Shown here: positions 1 through 9,670 of the stretch, in pieces | Layout: every line of letters begins with the position of its first letter | Numbering within the stretch: the stretch's first letter is position 1 | Assembly: GCA_030674155.1 (NCBI GenBank) | Contig: CM060339.1 | Location: 34,782,593-34,795,092 of the forward strand | DNA length: 12,500 bases | DNA from: Stramonita haemastoma | Lineage: Eukaryota > Mollusca > Gastropoda > Neogastropoda > Muricidae | Direction: 5' to 3' | Position numbers and translations under genes: made by a program | The notes under the pieces: generated by a model | The model's database searches: none | What the model saw: the letters and a program-made list of their open reading frames with translations, nothing else | What the model was told of the DNA's origin: nothing

Positions 1-96
1 CATACATACATACATACATACATACATACATACATACATACATACATACATACATACATACATACATACATACATACATACATACATACATACATA
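1..96. repeat. (CATA)n tetranucleotide microsatellite
   Basis: Uninterrupted CATA units run from the window edge to base 96, so the array probably continues to the left. The complementary TATG array recurs at 1725-1839. Bases 97-244 that follow are AT-rich and show nothing recognisable. Confidence 0.97.
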
Positions 97-244
97 AAGG
101 AAACTAAATAAAAACCGATTTTACCAACGTCTTTGATTTTCGCTTCATAAACACATGATAAATGTACGCACACAAAAAAATATATATTTACTCTAAAGCA
201 AAGACTGCATAATATATACATAGCGAATTTTAGACTAGTTACCA

Positions 245-482
245 GGCCTCAGTCTCTATTTATTCATTCTTTTATATCGAGGATACTGGAATAAGCACTC
301 ATATGCTTAATTTTACATCCAGTCCCCGTGTGTATGCAGATTTTTGTAAATCTTGTCATTTGTCTAGTCTCATCCAGAGGATTTTAAGTGCGGGGGAAGG
401 GGGATGGGGGTGGAGTCAGTACCGATGTTAACTGCAGGGTGAAGTCCCTTAAAATGGTCGCCTCCGTGTTGGCTCAATCCCA
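245..482 (-). mobile_element. 5'-truncated, internally deleted SINE copy (copy B)
   Basis: Two separate blocks match the neighbouring SINE copy A in the same order and orientation. Bases 258-363 match 521-616 (shared words include GGAATAAGCA and TTTTGTAAAT). Bases 368-470 match about 720-810 (shared TCTCATCC, GGAGTCA, GATGTTAACT). A box-B-like word (GGATTGAGCC, minus strand) lies near 470-480, but no box A is present, so the head is truncated. About 115 bases of the central domain found in copy A are missing between the two blocks. The copy lies directly after the A/T-rich tail of copy A. Its limits are approximate. Confidence 0.7.
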
Positions 483-866
483 GTTCGCCAGATGTATTTA
501 TTTTATTATTTTTTTCTTTCATTTATTTTTTTTTACATTGAGGATAATGGAATAAGCATTCATGTGCTTTTTTACATCCTGTCCCTGTGTGTATGAAGTT
601 TTGTAAATATCATCTGTTTACACCGGCACACGATGGTCTACTCGTACCCAAAGCGGAACAGGATTTAACGCGTGCGCTAGATGTTCTGCATGCGTTCGCA
701 CACGGGGCCTCGGTTTATAGTCTCATCCGACTGACTTTTGGGGAGAATGGAGTCAACACTGATGTTAACTACGGGAGAAAACTTTCATTGAAAGGGAATC
801 GAACCCGGATCATCAAATTGCGAGCGCAATGTTCTGACCACTAGGCTATCCCGTCCCCCCACCCCC
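483..866 (-). mobile_element. tRNA-derived SINE (copy A) with conserved central domain
   Basis: Read on the minus strand, the element starts with a tRNA-like head. Box A TAGCCTAGTGG is the complement of 838-848 and box B GGTTCGATTCC the complement of 795-805, which are the two internal RNA polymerase III promoter blocks. A body follows, including a 31-bp core at 699-729 (it contains ATAAACCGAGGCCCCGTG). Then comes a 3' part with GAATGCTTATTCC and an A/T-rich tail at about 483-535. The same core recurs in copies C and D, which carry different heads. A SINE encodes no protein and depends on a LINE for transposition. The order head, core, 3' part, A-rich tail is complete here. I see no clear target-site duplication. 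Confidence 0.85.
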
Positions 867-926
867 CACCCCCCACCCCACCCCGATCATGAGAGCAACG
901 CTCTAACCCGTAGACCACCGTTCCCC
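855..926 (-). mobile_element. C-rich junction plus orphan tRNA-like SINE head fragment
   Basis: Bases 855-884 are a run of C with occasional A (CCCCCCACC type). Beyond it, about 885-926 reads on the minus strand like the 5' half of another tRNA-like head: box-A-like TGGTCTACGGG followed by GTTAGAGCGTTGCTCTC. It stops at the C-rich run, with no box B after it. It could be the stub of a further SINE into which copy A inserted, or a 3'-truncated relic. Support is limited to the box A-like word and the anticodon-arm-like palindrome. Confidence 0.45.
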
Positions 927-1252
927 TGCCCTGAAAGTCCATAATTATGGTGGTGACCAATCTTGAAAGTCCGATCTTCATGGAAATCACATACAGTGGT
1001 AAAGAGCTTTAGATAAAGAGCTATGTGAACATTAATTATCATCAATGAACTGAAATCAATACCAATAGTGATTTAAGCAGCTTTTCTTTGGGCAGAATAG
1101 TAAAACTGTTTAAATCAGTTTCTGGTTTGACATCACTCCAATGATGATAAAGGCCAACATGGTTTTCATATAATTATGCCAAACATTTCATTTCATAAAG
1201 GCGTTTTATCAAGATGGCAAGCTTCTCTTTCTTTCCTGTATTATATACACAT
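927..1252. other. Unannotated non-coding stretch
   Basis: I see no gene, RNA or repeat here. Composition is mildly AT-rich single-copy-like sequence, and short open frames show no recognisable protein. Confidence 0.5.
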
Positions 1253-1253
1253 C

Positions 1254-1333
<80 letters not shown>

Positions 1334-1367
1334 CTATCTATCTATCTGTCTGTCTGTCTGTCTGTCT

Positions 1368-1400
<33 letters not shown>

Positions 1401-1488
1401 TTTGTCGTCGGTCGTGGTCGGTCGTCGGTCGGTCGGTCGGTCGGTCGGTCGGTCTGTCTGTGTCTGTCTGTCTGTCTTCTTCTGTCTG

Positions 1489-1580
<92 letters not shown>

Positions 1581-1597
1581 GTCTGTCTCTGTCTGTC

Positions 1598-1695
<98 letters not shown>

Positions 1696-1839
1696 TGTCA
1701 CAGATATATATCTACCTATCTACCTATGTATGTATGTATGTATGTATGTATGTATGTATGTATGTATGTATGTATGTATGTATGTATGTATGTATGTATG
1801 TATGCATGTATGTATGTATGTATGTATGTATGTATGTAT
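1253..1839. repeat. Composite microsatellite: TCTA / TCTG / GGTC / TCTA / TG / TATG
   Basis: Consecutive arrays run without unique spacers of any length: TCTA (about 1253-1346), TCTG (about 1347-1400), GGTC (about 1404-1452), TCTG (about 1453-1488), TCTA (about 1489-1579), TCTG (about 1580-1601), TG (1602-1693, 92 bases), a short TCTACC spacer, and TATG (1725-1839). Each array differs from the next by one base of the unit, which suggests stepwise point mutation followed by slippage expansion. On the minus strand the TCTA and TCTG parts are GATA and GACA repeats. The GGTC part adds a CpG in each unit. The long open frames here are repeat artefacts. Confidence 0.97.
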
Positions 1840-1840
1840 C

Positions 1841-2112
1841 CGTACTGGTGGCAGGATGGTTAAGACGTTCGCTTGCCAAAAAGTAAACCGCGAAGTTCTG
1901 GGTTCGTACCCAGCCTCGCCCTTTCTTCCCACTTTAACGAAAAAATCGAACTGAATGTGAATGTCATTCGGATGAGACTATAAACCGAGGCCCCGTGTGC
2001 AAACGCACGCAGAACATCTTGCGCACACGTTAAAACCCCATTATGCCTTTCGGAAGAGCAAGGCATCGTGTGCCGGTAGGAGCGGATGACAAAGTTAAAA
2101 TAAAAAAAAACG
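1841..2112 (+). mobile_element. tRNA-derived SINE (copy C) with the same core
   Basis: The head has a box-A-like TGGCAGGATGG (1849-1859) and box B GGTTCGTACCC (1901-1911). The core at 1969-1999 is identical over 31 bases to the minus-strand core of copy A at 699-729. The following bases (CGCAGAACATCTTGCGCACACGT type) also match copy A (CGCAGAACATCTAGCGCACGCGT type). The word ATCGTGTGCCGGT appears in both. The element ends in an A-rich tail (about 2094-2110). Its head differs from copy A between boxes A and B, so heads have been exchanged or the two belong to different subfamilies. It abuts the TATG array directly. Confidence 0.85.
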
Positions 2113-2402
2113 AGCATGCACACAGGTGTCGTGTTTAGACACCATCACTGAGGAAAAATCTGGGAGTTCGGGTCCCATGGCGGCTCGGGGCTGTATATGG
2201 CAACGTTCTGGTGGCTCCTGCGACGGTACTGGAACCATTCGTATCGGCCATTGCCTTTCCAGTGGACCATTCCAGTGGCGTGGAGAGGGGGGGGGGGGGT
2301 GCTGCTGCATGGGTAACAGCTTGCCCTCCATACTTACTTACCCAGACTTTTCGCTCTAAAGACTAGACCGCAACTCCATAGTCTTCCGAGACTGATGGGT
2401 GC
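2113..2402 (+). mobile_element. Probable interspersed repeat with a TAC-repeat tail
   Basis: This GC-richer block has no coding frame with recognisable content. It ends exactly where a TAC array begins, like a retroposon with a simple-repeat 3' tail. It contains a G-run at about 2287-2299 and a run of purine/pyrimidine-balanced sequence that looks repetitive in style. I recognise no RNA polymerase III boxes or protein domain in it. Calling it a mobile element is an inference from position and tail; it could instead be unique sequence next to a microsatellite. Confidence 0.4.
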
Positions 2403-2444
2403 CTACTACTATACTACTACTACTACTACATACTACTACTACTA

Positions 2445-2494
<50 letters not shown>
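2403..2494. repeat. (TAC)n trinucleotide microsatellite
   Basis: Units of TAC/ACT run for about 90 bases with a few one-base slips near 2410, 2430 and 2445, then about 50 clean bases. The array may be the 3' tail of the block before it. Confidence 0.95.
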
Positions 2495-2559
2495 TCCGTG
2501 CTGTCTGCAAATTTGGTTTATGATTATCCTTTCTTTGATACTGACTGAGTCTTGGTTGT

Positions 2560-2811
<252 letters not shown>

Positions 2812-2920
2812 CAGGAAAAGGAAATGATCATGAAGTTTGCAGAAAACAACAGTTTCAAAGGACAGCAAACTAAAAATGAAGAAAAACTTTTACGGTTAGT
2901 TCTGGAGAGGAACAGTAGAC

Positions 2921-2926
2921 TTTATT
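2921..2926 (-). terminator. Candidate polyadenylation signal AATAAA for the receptor gene
   Basis: The complement of TTTATT at 2921-2926 gives a perfect AATAAA on the minus strand, starting 16 bases after the TGA stop codon of the 7TM reading frame (2943-2945). Cleavage would be expected about 10-30 bases further on, near 2890-2910. This would make a very short 3' untranslated region of about 35-50 bases. No genomic A-tract follows, so this is not the tail of a processed retrocopy. Confidence 0.5.
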
Positions 2927-2942
2927 ATGGGATATAAAAATA

Positions 2943-4058
2943 TCAATTTACAATCAAGTCAGGGTGAGATTGCAACCATTCTCTCAGTTTTGCTTCATTG
3001 TTTCTCTTTCTCTTCTCAGCAAGAGTATTGAGTGTGTACATAAATGGATTGATGGCAGAGTTTAAAGGTAAAACGAATATAGCCAGAGTTACGTTGATTT
3101 CTCCAGCAATTGGTGTACCAGCTAGAGCTAACATCGCACAGAGGCCTATGGGAAACCAGCACATGAAATCTGTGACTGCAATGGTGATCAACCGCCGTGC
3201 TATGGTCATGTCATGAGACACCTTGGTGGAATTTTTTTTCAAAGTGTTCTTCTGTATTGTCCAATATATAAGCGCTTGGCCCACAGCAACAAGTAAGAAA
3301 ATGACAAAATTCAGGACAACGAAAACGCCAAAAGAATAACCACTGCCTTCATATGATCGCCTTGTGACTGGCAAAGCAATACAGATGCCTGTCTGACTAT
3401 AAAATTCCCAGTGGGATGTAACTGGAAGCAATGGCACCAGTGCTAGAAACCAGCCAGTCAGCCATGTGAAGAGACAAGCCACTGCAGCTGATGGTCTGTT
3501 AAATCTGACAGTGCTAAAAGGGAAGCTGAGAACAATAAAACGGTCCAGTGTAATAAAGCCAATCATCAGTGCTGACACCTCACTGGACAGCAGAGACAGA
3601 AAACCAGCCACTTTGCAGCTCACGCTGTTTTTCCAAGTGTCATCATTGTGAAGATACCGTCCACGGAAGAGCTCATCTGCCACCCCAATGATAACAATGT
3701 AGACTCCCATCAGAAAATCAGCCATGGTGAGGTTGGTGACAAACACACTGAAACCACTCGTGGATGCCAGGCTTTTAGCAAACAAACGTGCACAGCAACA
3801 GAAAACATTACCAGTCAGAGACAGACATGCTATCAGCCACAGAAACCCTCGGTATGTCCATGACTGCAATAAATCTTCACATGAAGAAATTTCATCTCTT
3901 GGAGCGTAGCATGCTGAGCTGTCAAAATTATAGGGCAGAATTTCAGTACAACAAAGTTTGTAGTTGTGAGTGGACACAAAGTGCAGATTGGAAAGTGCTT
4001 TGAATAGGTCAGGTGGAAATGTTTTGACAGGGCTGTAATCCATATACAGCTCAGTCAA
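2943..4058 (-). CDS. GRL101-like LRR receptor: last LRR and seven-transmembrane domain
   Basis: This is the C-terminal half of a leucine-rich-repeat G-protein-coupled receptor that would sit in the plasma membrane and signal through G proteins. The frame opens with the final LRR (LTELYMDYS, residues 1-9) and a cysteine cap (C36, C37, C50, C60). Helices follow: TM1 about 71-94 (GN), TM2 103-127 (NLTMADFLMG), TM3 148-172 with a DRF in place of DRY, TM4 190-212, TM5 241-266, TM6 287-313 (TDFMCWFPIG), and TM7 320-343 with NPFMY. C148 and C226 can form the usual TM3-loop 2 disulphide. The TM6 and TM7 words are typical of LGR/relaxin-receptor-like members of the rhodopsin class. A short tail rich in K, R and E ends in a TGA stop. 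The frame begins at TTG, not ATG: it is not a separate gene but continues the upstream ectodomain frame after a one-base shift near 4059. Ligand unknown. Confidence 0.9.
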   Translation of the reverse strand: MTELYMDYSPVKTFPPDLFKALSNLHFVSTHNYKLCCTEILPYNFDSSACYAPRDEISSCEDLLQSWTYRGFLWLIACLSLTGNVFCCCARLFAKSLASTSGFSVFVTNLTMADFLMGVYIVIIGVADELFRGRYLHNDDTWKNSVSCKVAGFLSLLSSEVSALMIGFITLDRFIVLSFPFSTVRFNRPSAAVACLFTWLTGWFLALVPLLPVTSHWEFYSQTGICIALPVTRRSYEGSGYSFGVFVVLNFVIFLLVAVGQALIYWTIQKNTLKKNSTKVSHDMTIARRLITIAVTDFMCWFPIGLCAMLALAGTPIAGEINVTLAIFVLPLNSAINPFMYTLNTLAEKRKRNNEAKLREWLQSHPDLIVN

Positions 4059-6270
4059 CTGAAAGCATGGACTGAAACCCAGCTACGCTGATTGTGTGAA
4101 TGGAAGTGGATGTTAAATTCAGTTTCTGCAGCTGAGGAAACAGTGACAGTGCTGTGGTGTCAAATACTGTTAGTGTGGTGTAAGACAGATCCAGAGCTGT
4201 GAGTACACTGCGCTGGTTGACAGATGGAAGACCAAGGTGGAGTGAGGTAAGGGGGTTGTTGGACAAGGACAATTCTTGCAGATTTCTGAAACCAAGAAAT
4301 GAAGTCATATTGGCAGAATAAATTCTGTTGCTACTAAGATCGAGATTCCTCAAATTCATCAAGACAATGTCTGGTAAGAGATGTATAGAGCAGTACGCAA
4401 AGATTGCACCAATGAGCAAAGTGTTATTACTAATGTCTGACAATGTCATACCAGAATGTGTAGCATTCAAGTAGCGGAGCTGAGGGAAGAGAGCTGCAGA
4501 GATAGGCTTAGTACACAGAAATGTGTGGCCTTGATATAGACAGTTCACAGGACAGGTTAGGTCACATGTCAGTTCATCATCATTCATTGGACAATGAGAC
4601 CAGCCATCACAAATGTGCTCATTGTGCAAACATATTTTTGAACGTCTACATCGGAAAAATCCTGAGCATGTCATTTCCTCACACCCCTCTTCATCCTGGT
4701 GGTCAATGCAGTCATACATTGAATTACACCGTGTGTAGACAGGCAGACAGGACTTGAACACATCTGTACAACGATAGTGGGTGTCTGGACATGGCTCACT
4801 GGAATTCATTGGGGTGGAAGTAAAATGACTGTGGCCATCAAAGTTTATGAGAGTTGGGGGTGGTGGAACTTTCATTCCTACCCACAGTCTTTTTCTGAAT
4901 TGTTCACAGTTGTGTTCATCAGACTGGTCCCGACAGTGGTACATATAATCACAGACCTTGTCAATAGACAGACACTGTCCACTAGTACATCTGAACTGTC
5001 CAACACATGGAGGATGCTGACAGAAGGTTTCATCACTCTCATCCTGACAATCAGCGATGAAGTTGCAGACCAAAGTGTACGACAGTTCTGTTACACCATC
5101 TTTACATGGAAAAGTGGGAACTGGAGGCATATGTTGTTCTGGTAAACTAGACACATGTCCATGTGATACCAAATTAGAGTAACCACAAGGAGACGTGGGC
5201 TGCTGCTCACATAAAATATACTGACTGGAACCACACAGAAGAAATGTGTGAGTTACATGGCCTTCAGTACACTTTGTCATGGCCTGTCCAGGTGGCAAGT
5301 TAACGTGGTTGAAAAATACTCTCTTAGGGTGATGGTTCTGAGCAGCTCTCTCTGTGTGGTTTGTCTGAAATTCACAAAATATCCCACCTGCAAGGAAATC
5401 CTGCCGTACTTCGTTACATGTACAAGGTGCAAGTGCAATAGCTAGCTCTATGCATACTTTGGACAGAGGGACCTCATTTGCAAGTAAAAACTGGACATGA
5501 TGAAGAACTGTTCTGTCTTCGTGAATTACACTAGGTACATACATTCTTGACAGTGACAAATCGTCTGAATATAAACCTGTCATCAGAAGTCCAAACCTTT
5601 CCATGTTTTGGCTTGTCTTGTTTCGAATAGTGCCAAACACGTTGGTGACGCACTTTGGCAAACTCAGCTGTCCTCCTATAGAATTACAATAGTCATTGCC
5701 TCTCTCGTTGATATAAGTTTTGTCACTGACAAATCCAGCAAGACTGTCCTCAATGGAGTAGCATCTGTTACAGAGAGCTATTTTTCCATGACACTCAGGA
5801 CTGCTGTAGGGACAGTCACCTGTCTCATCACGTCCATCATGACACTCTGCCTTCAGGTTACAGGCCAGGTGGTGACGGAAGCTGGGGTAATGCTTCACAG
5901 AGCAGTTCCACAGACCGTCTGCTAGCTTCTCTGGCCTTTGGTTTTCAGGAAAGAAGGTAAAGAACAGCTTGAAGCAAGCTGTGTTGATGCAGGATAAACG
6001 GGAAGCTTCAACACCCATGTGCGTTGTGTTGGATAGATGGCCAAATTCAGAATGGGAATCCCTGGATGACCACACAACATTGCTCTGATCAAACCGTTGG
6101 CAGCTTGCATTAAGCAGTCTCACTCTAAACCTTTCTCGTATAAGATATTTGAAACTGGTCATGACTGCATGTTTGTTTGGCACATGTATAGTTTTACACA
6201 GTGTTGCTAAGATATTGGAATTATTGATGTTTCCTCTCTGGATGATGTATCCCGAAGATGAAGAAGTCAT
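4051..6270 (-). CDS. GRL101-like receptor ectodomain: CUB-like, LDLa, lectin-like, 4 LDLa, LRRs
   Basis: This large extracellular part lies in one open frame. Residues are counted from the GTG at 6273, with the first ATG next to it. They give: a CUB-like segment about 8-110; LDLa 1 at 124-154 (HDGRDE); a C-type-lectin-like region about 161-303 (CYSI, then C196 and GGQL); a cysteine-rich segment about 320-363; LDLa 2 at 390-418 (DESDE), LDLa 3 at 423-456 (DQSDE), LDLa 4 at 495-531 and LDLa 5 at 536-570, all with acidic calcium-binding ends; an LRR N-cap with C570-C587; and LRRs 595-735 (LRNLDLSSNRI, LQELSLSNNPL, LTALDLSYTTL, LQKLNLTSTSI). There are about ten N-glycosylation sites. No signal peptide follows the first ATG and an in-frame TAA lies just upstream, so a 5' exon is probably missing. 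The frame ends at a TGA after SVD, where the LRR pattern carries on in the next frame. Confidence 0.88.
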   Translation of the reverse strand: MTSSSSGYIIQRGNINNSNILATLCKTIHVPNKHAVMTSFKYLIRERFRVRLLNASCQRFDQSNVVWSSRDSHSEFGHLSNTTHMGVEASRLSCINTACFKLFFTFFPENQRPEKLADGLWNCSVKHYPSFRHHLACNLKAECHDGRDETGDCPYSSPECHGKIALCNRCYSIEDSLAGFVSDKTYINERGNDYCNSIGGQLSLPKCVTNVFGTIRNKTSQNMERFGLLMTGLYSDDLSLSRMYVPSVIHEDRTVLHHVQFLLANEVPLSKVCIELAIALAPCTCNEVRQDFLAGGIFCEFQTNHTERAAQNHHPKRVFFNHVNLPPGQAMTKCTEGHVTHTFLLCGSSQYILCEQQPTSPCGYSNLVSHGHVSSLPEQHMPPVPTFPCKDGVTELSYTLVCNFIADCQDESDETFCQHPPCVGQFRCTSGQCLSIDKVCDYMYHCRDQSDEHNCEQFRKRLWVGMKVPPPPTLINFDGHSHFTSTPMNSSEPCPDTHYRCTDVFKSCLPVYTRCNSMYDCIDHQDEEGCEEMTCSGFFRCRRSKICLHNEHICDGWSHCPMNDDELTCDLTCPVNCLYQGHTFLCTKPISAALFPQLRYLNATHSGMTLSDISNNTLLIGAIFAYCSIHLLPDIVLMNLRNLDLSSNRIYSANMTSFLGFRNLQELSLSNNPLTSLHLGLPSVNQRSVLTALDLSYTTLTVFDTTALSLFPQLQKLNLTSTSIHTISVAGFQSMLSVD

Positions 6271-6273
6271 CAC

Positions 6274-7315
<1,042 letters not shown>

Positions 7316-8379
7316 ATGTTCCTCTCTTTCTCTCACTGCCACAACAAATGTCCAGAAACATCACCGAGATTAGAATCATATGATTAACCGTAAACAAAAT
7401 AACAAGTGATTAAAATAACAACACACACATTCTCAGTAGGTTTTGGTTCGTAAATAACTTTTTCCAGCGGGGCTCATCCAGGGAAAGATTAAATAATGAT
7501 AAATGTTGTCCTCAATAGCTTTTGTTAATCTCTGCTATAGCACACACATTTTTCTCACAGTTTTTTTGCACTAGAATCCCCTAATACAGGCCAACATGGA
7601 AAACATCTGTGCTACCACACCATTTCCCAACATTCCGTGAAACTGCTCACCGCCACCCCCTTCTCCAAAACACCACCACCAACAACAACAACAACAAAAC
7701 AAAAAAATACACAAACATCTTGTACACCTGGCTTAGATCAACTTATTACAATATTTACTATCTTCAGTAATCATCTGTCAAGTCACAACAGAACTGTGAA
7801 CACTTTTTGGTTATCCATTTATTATAACTATCATTGAGTTTCTAAGTGTCCTTACTTTTTATTTCACGTGTTCCTTTCTTATTTGTTTACGTTTTCTTTA
7901 TGAATCGTCGTGTAGATATTGTTTATAATATTCATTCCATAAAAGAATACATTTTATATCTATGTCCACAATTTAGATAAAAAAGAAATAGAGGAGTAGA
8001 TCTGCTATCACAATTGCGTTTATGAATCAATATGCTGGTTATTTTTCCATATCTATTCAATACAACAATATGTTGCAATATGTCAATGTCTACAATTTAG
8101 ACCAAACAGAAAGAAATCTGTTGATCTGCAATCACAACTGTTCACAGTTCTACCTCCATATATACAATCTAGTCTGCTAGCATTTTCGTTTCATAATCTT
8201 TAAAACTGTTAAAATTACAACTCATTGTTTTGCTTCTGTTAACCATGTCAGAGTACAGCTAATATAAACAAAAACTATGGTTTGTTTTCAACCTGGTGAC
8301 GATGAGCTAGCTTAACATACAACATAAATAAAAACCGTAGCTTCCATTATCAGTTTAGAAAATCATACTGCTCAAAACA
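7316..8379. other. AT-rich non-coding region with a diverged internal duplication
   Basis: There is no convincing gene or RNA. A short CAA-rich patch lies at about 7670-7705. Bases 7962-8016 and 8086-8140 are diverged copies at a 124-base offset: both carry ACAATTTAGA, AGAAA, GATCTGC and ATCACAA in the same order. A second weak pair, ATAAACAAAAACTATGG near 8262 and ATAAATAAAAACCGTAG near 8325, suggests more ancient repeats. Confidence 0.45.
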
Positions 8380-8750
8380 AGAAACCCATCATGGACCACA
8401 CTGCAACAAAGAAACAAATGAAAGAGGCTTGAGACTCCTGGAGTTTGCCAGTAACAACAATCTCCAGCTAGTGAATACACTTGGTCCACATAAAAAAAAC
8501 AGAAGATGGACATGGCATAGCCCAAATGGTGAACACCACAACCAGATAGATTACATCATGGTGAAGAGACGATTTAGGTCTAGCATAAACACTGCACGGC
8601 CACGAAGCTTTCCAGGAGAGACATAGGGAGTGACCATGATCTTGTAATGATGACATTCCGACTCTGTCTAAAAAAAAATCACAAGCAGAACAACATCAGG
8701 ATCAAGTTTGACCTCGAGAAGTTGAAGGATCCAGAGGTAGCAGACATTCT
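8380..8750 (+). pseudogene. Non-LTR retrotransposon endonuclease fragment (dead)
   Basis: This is the C-terminal part of an APE-type LINE endonuclease, the enzyme that nicks the target DNA. The frame reads NERGLRLLEFASNNN and LQLVNT near 8417-8483, then RRWTWHSPNG and QIDYIMVKRRF, the usual order in this family. After FPG, near 8615-8622, one base appears to be missing. In the next frame the catalytic-end motif IGSDHDLVMM follows (about 8626-8655), then KFDLEKLKDPEVAD, the linker found before the reverse transcriptase. No reverse transcriptase follows on this strand: the homology stops near 8750. The copy is truncated at both ends and frameshifted. I do not assign a clade. Confidence 0.85.
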
Positions 8751-9084
8751 TTTTTGCTGTTATGCTTTGTTATTTTAATTTACATGAAAATAGGTGCGGT
8801 GTATGCACAATGTTGTAAGGATTATGATGTTTGTTGTGAACTGGGAGACTAAAGCCAAGGTGCATGAATAGTCACCTATTCAATAGTTTGCCTATTATCT
8901 GATATATGTGACGTAGATGTGAAATGTAACACATGTATGTCTAAAAGATGAGGTTGTTTTTTTTCTGCAGTTAAGATAAATGACAATTGTCAGTTGTCAG
9001 TAATGTGTCTCAAAATTTGCTTTTTTGCCATTAGAAAAAATATAGTATGCATTAAAGAAACAATTTACAAAACAATTTTTAAAA
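8751..9084. other. AT-rich spacer between two LINE fragments
   Basis: I see no gene or recognisable repeat. A-runs and T-runs are common, especially 9045-9105. The 3' limit of the minus-strand LINE reverse transcriptase fades into this region, so part of it may be unrecognisable LINE sequence. Confidence 0.4.
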
Positions 9085-9670
9085 ACTTTTTTTAAAAAGT
9101 GAGAAAATAATCATCTCTCTTAGTAGAAATGGGTTTTAGCAGTTATGCGGGTCAGACGGAACAGCCTTTAGTCACACCTGTTGTGTAGACTGATGCTTTA
9201 GGTTGAGTGTATGAGGGCATGGTTCAGCAGTGGTAAAAAAGGTTGTGGCAAGGATATGCCTTGTTGCACACCACTCTTGATTGCAAACAAGTTCATTTTT
9301 TTTCTATAATAGCTGACAGTCCCTGTATGTTGTTATGGTAGGAGGCTGTGATATTATATCAGCCGTGTGTATCGGTGGTGGGTGGGTGGGGAGGTGTTTA
9401 ACTTATCTTTTTTCAGGAGTTGGAACAGACTTCTCCTGATCATGGAATTAAAGACCCTTGTGAGGAAGATGAAGTGATAAAAAGTGGCATCTTCTGTTGT
9501 AAGCATCGTTCTTACAGCTGTCATACTAAGAACGTTGTCTTCACTGTCGATCTTTCAGTCCTCAGTCTGCATTCTGACTCTGGGTACATACTGTTGGCAA
9601 GGATTTGCAGTTGTTCTAGCACAACTATCGCTAAAACCTTACCCACAATGCTCGGCAGAGTGACGCCCCG
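9085..9670 (-). pseudogene. LINE reverse-transcriptase domain, palm part (decayed)
   Basis: Read on the minus strand from 9670 downward, the translation follows the order of a LINE reverse transcriptase: RGVTLPSIVGKVLAIVVLEQ; then YPESECRLRTERSTV (usual YPESQCGFR..RSTV); then FIFLTRVFNSMIRRSLFQLL, where the family has DLTKAFD, so the catalytic aspartate region is lost; then GTVSYYRK and FAIKSGVQQGISL (usual GVKQGCVLAP); then SISLHNRCD and RLFRLTRITAKT. Several stops and frameshifts interrupt it, and the second catalytic motif (FADD) is not clearly visible near 9085-9110. The copy cannot be active. It continues upstream, beyond the minisatellite, at 10703-10975. Confidence 0.85.

Noticed and set aside
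1176..1954. Long open frames rich in Tyr-Leu-Ser-Ile and Cys-Val
   Set aside because: They are translations of tetra- and dinucleotide arrays in all frames, with no non-repetitive coding content.
4051..4090. Intron between the two receptor frames (acceptor TTTCAG before LTEL)
   Set aside because: The nearest usable donor would give an intron of about 33 bases and destroy the LRR spacing; a one-base shift explains it exactly.
3466..5925. Plus-strand open frames opposite the receptor
   Set aside because: They are shadows of the minus-strand coding sequence with no recognisable product.
7637..7837. Small open frame after CAA repeats
   Set aside because: Low-complexity start and no recognisable protein.
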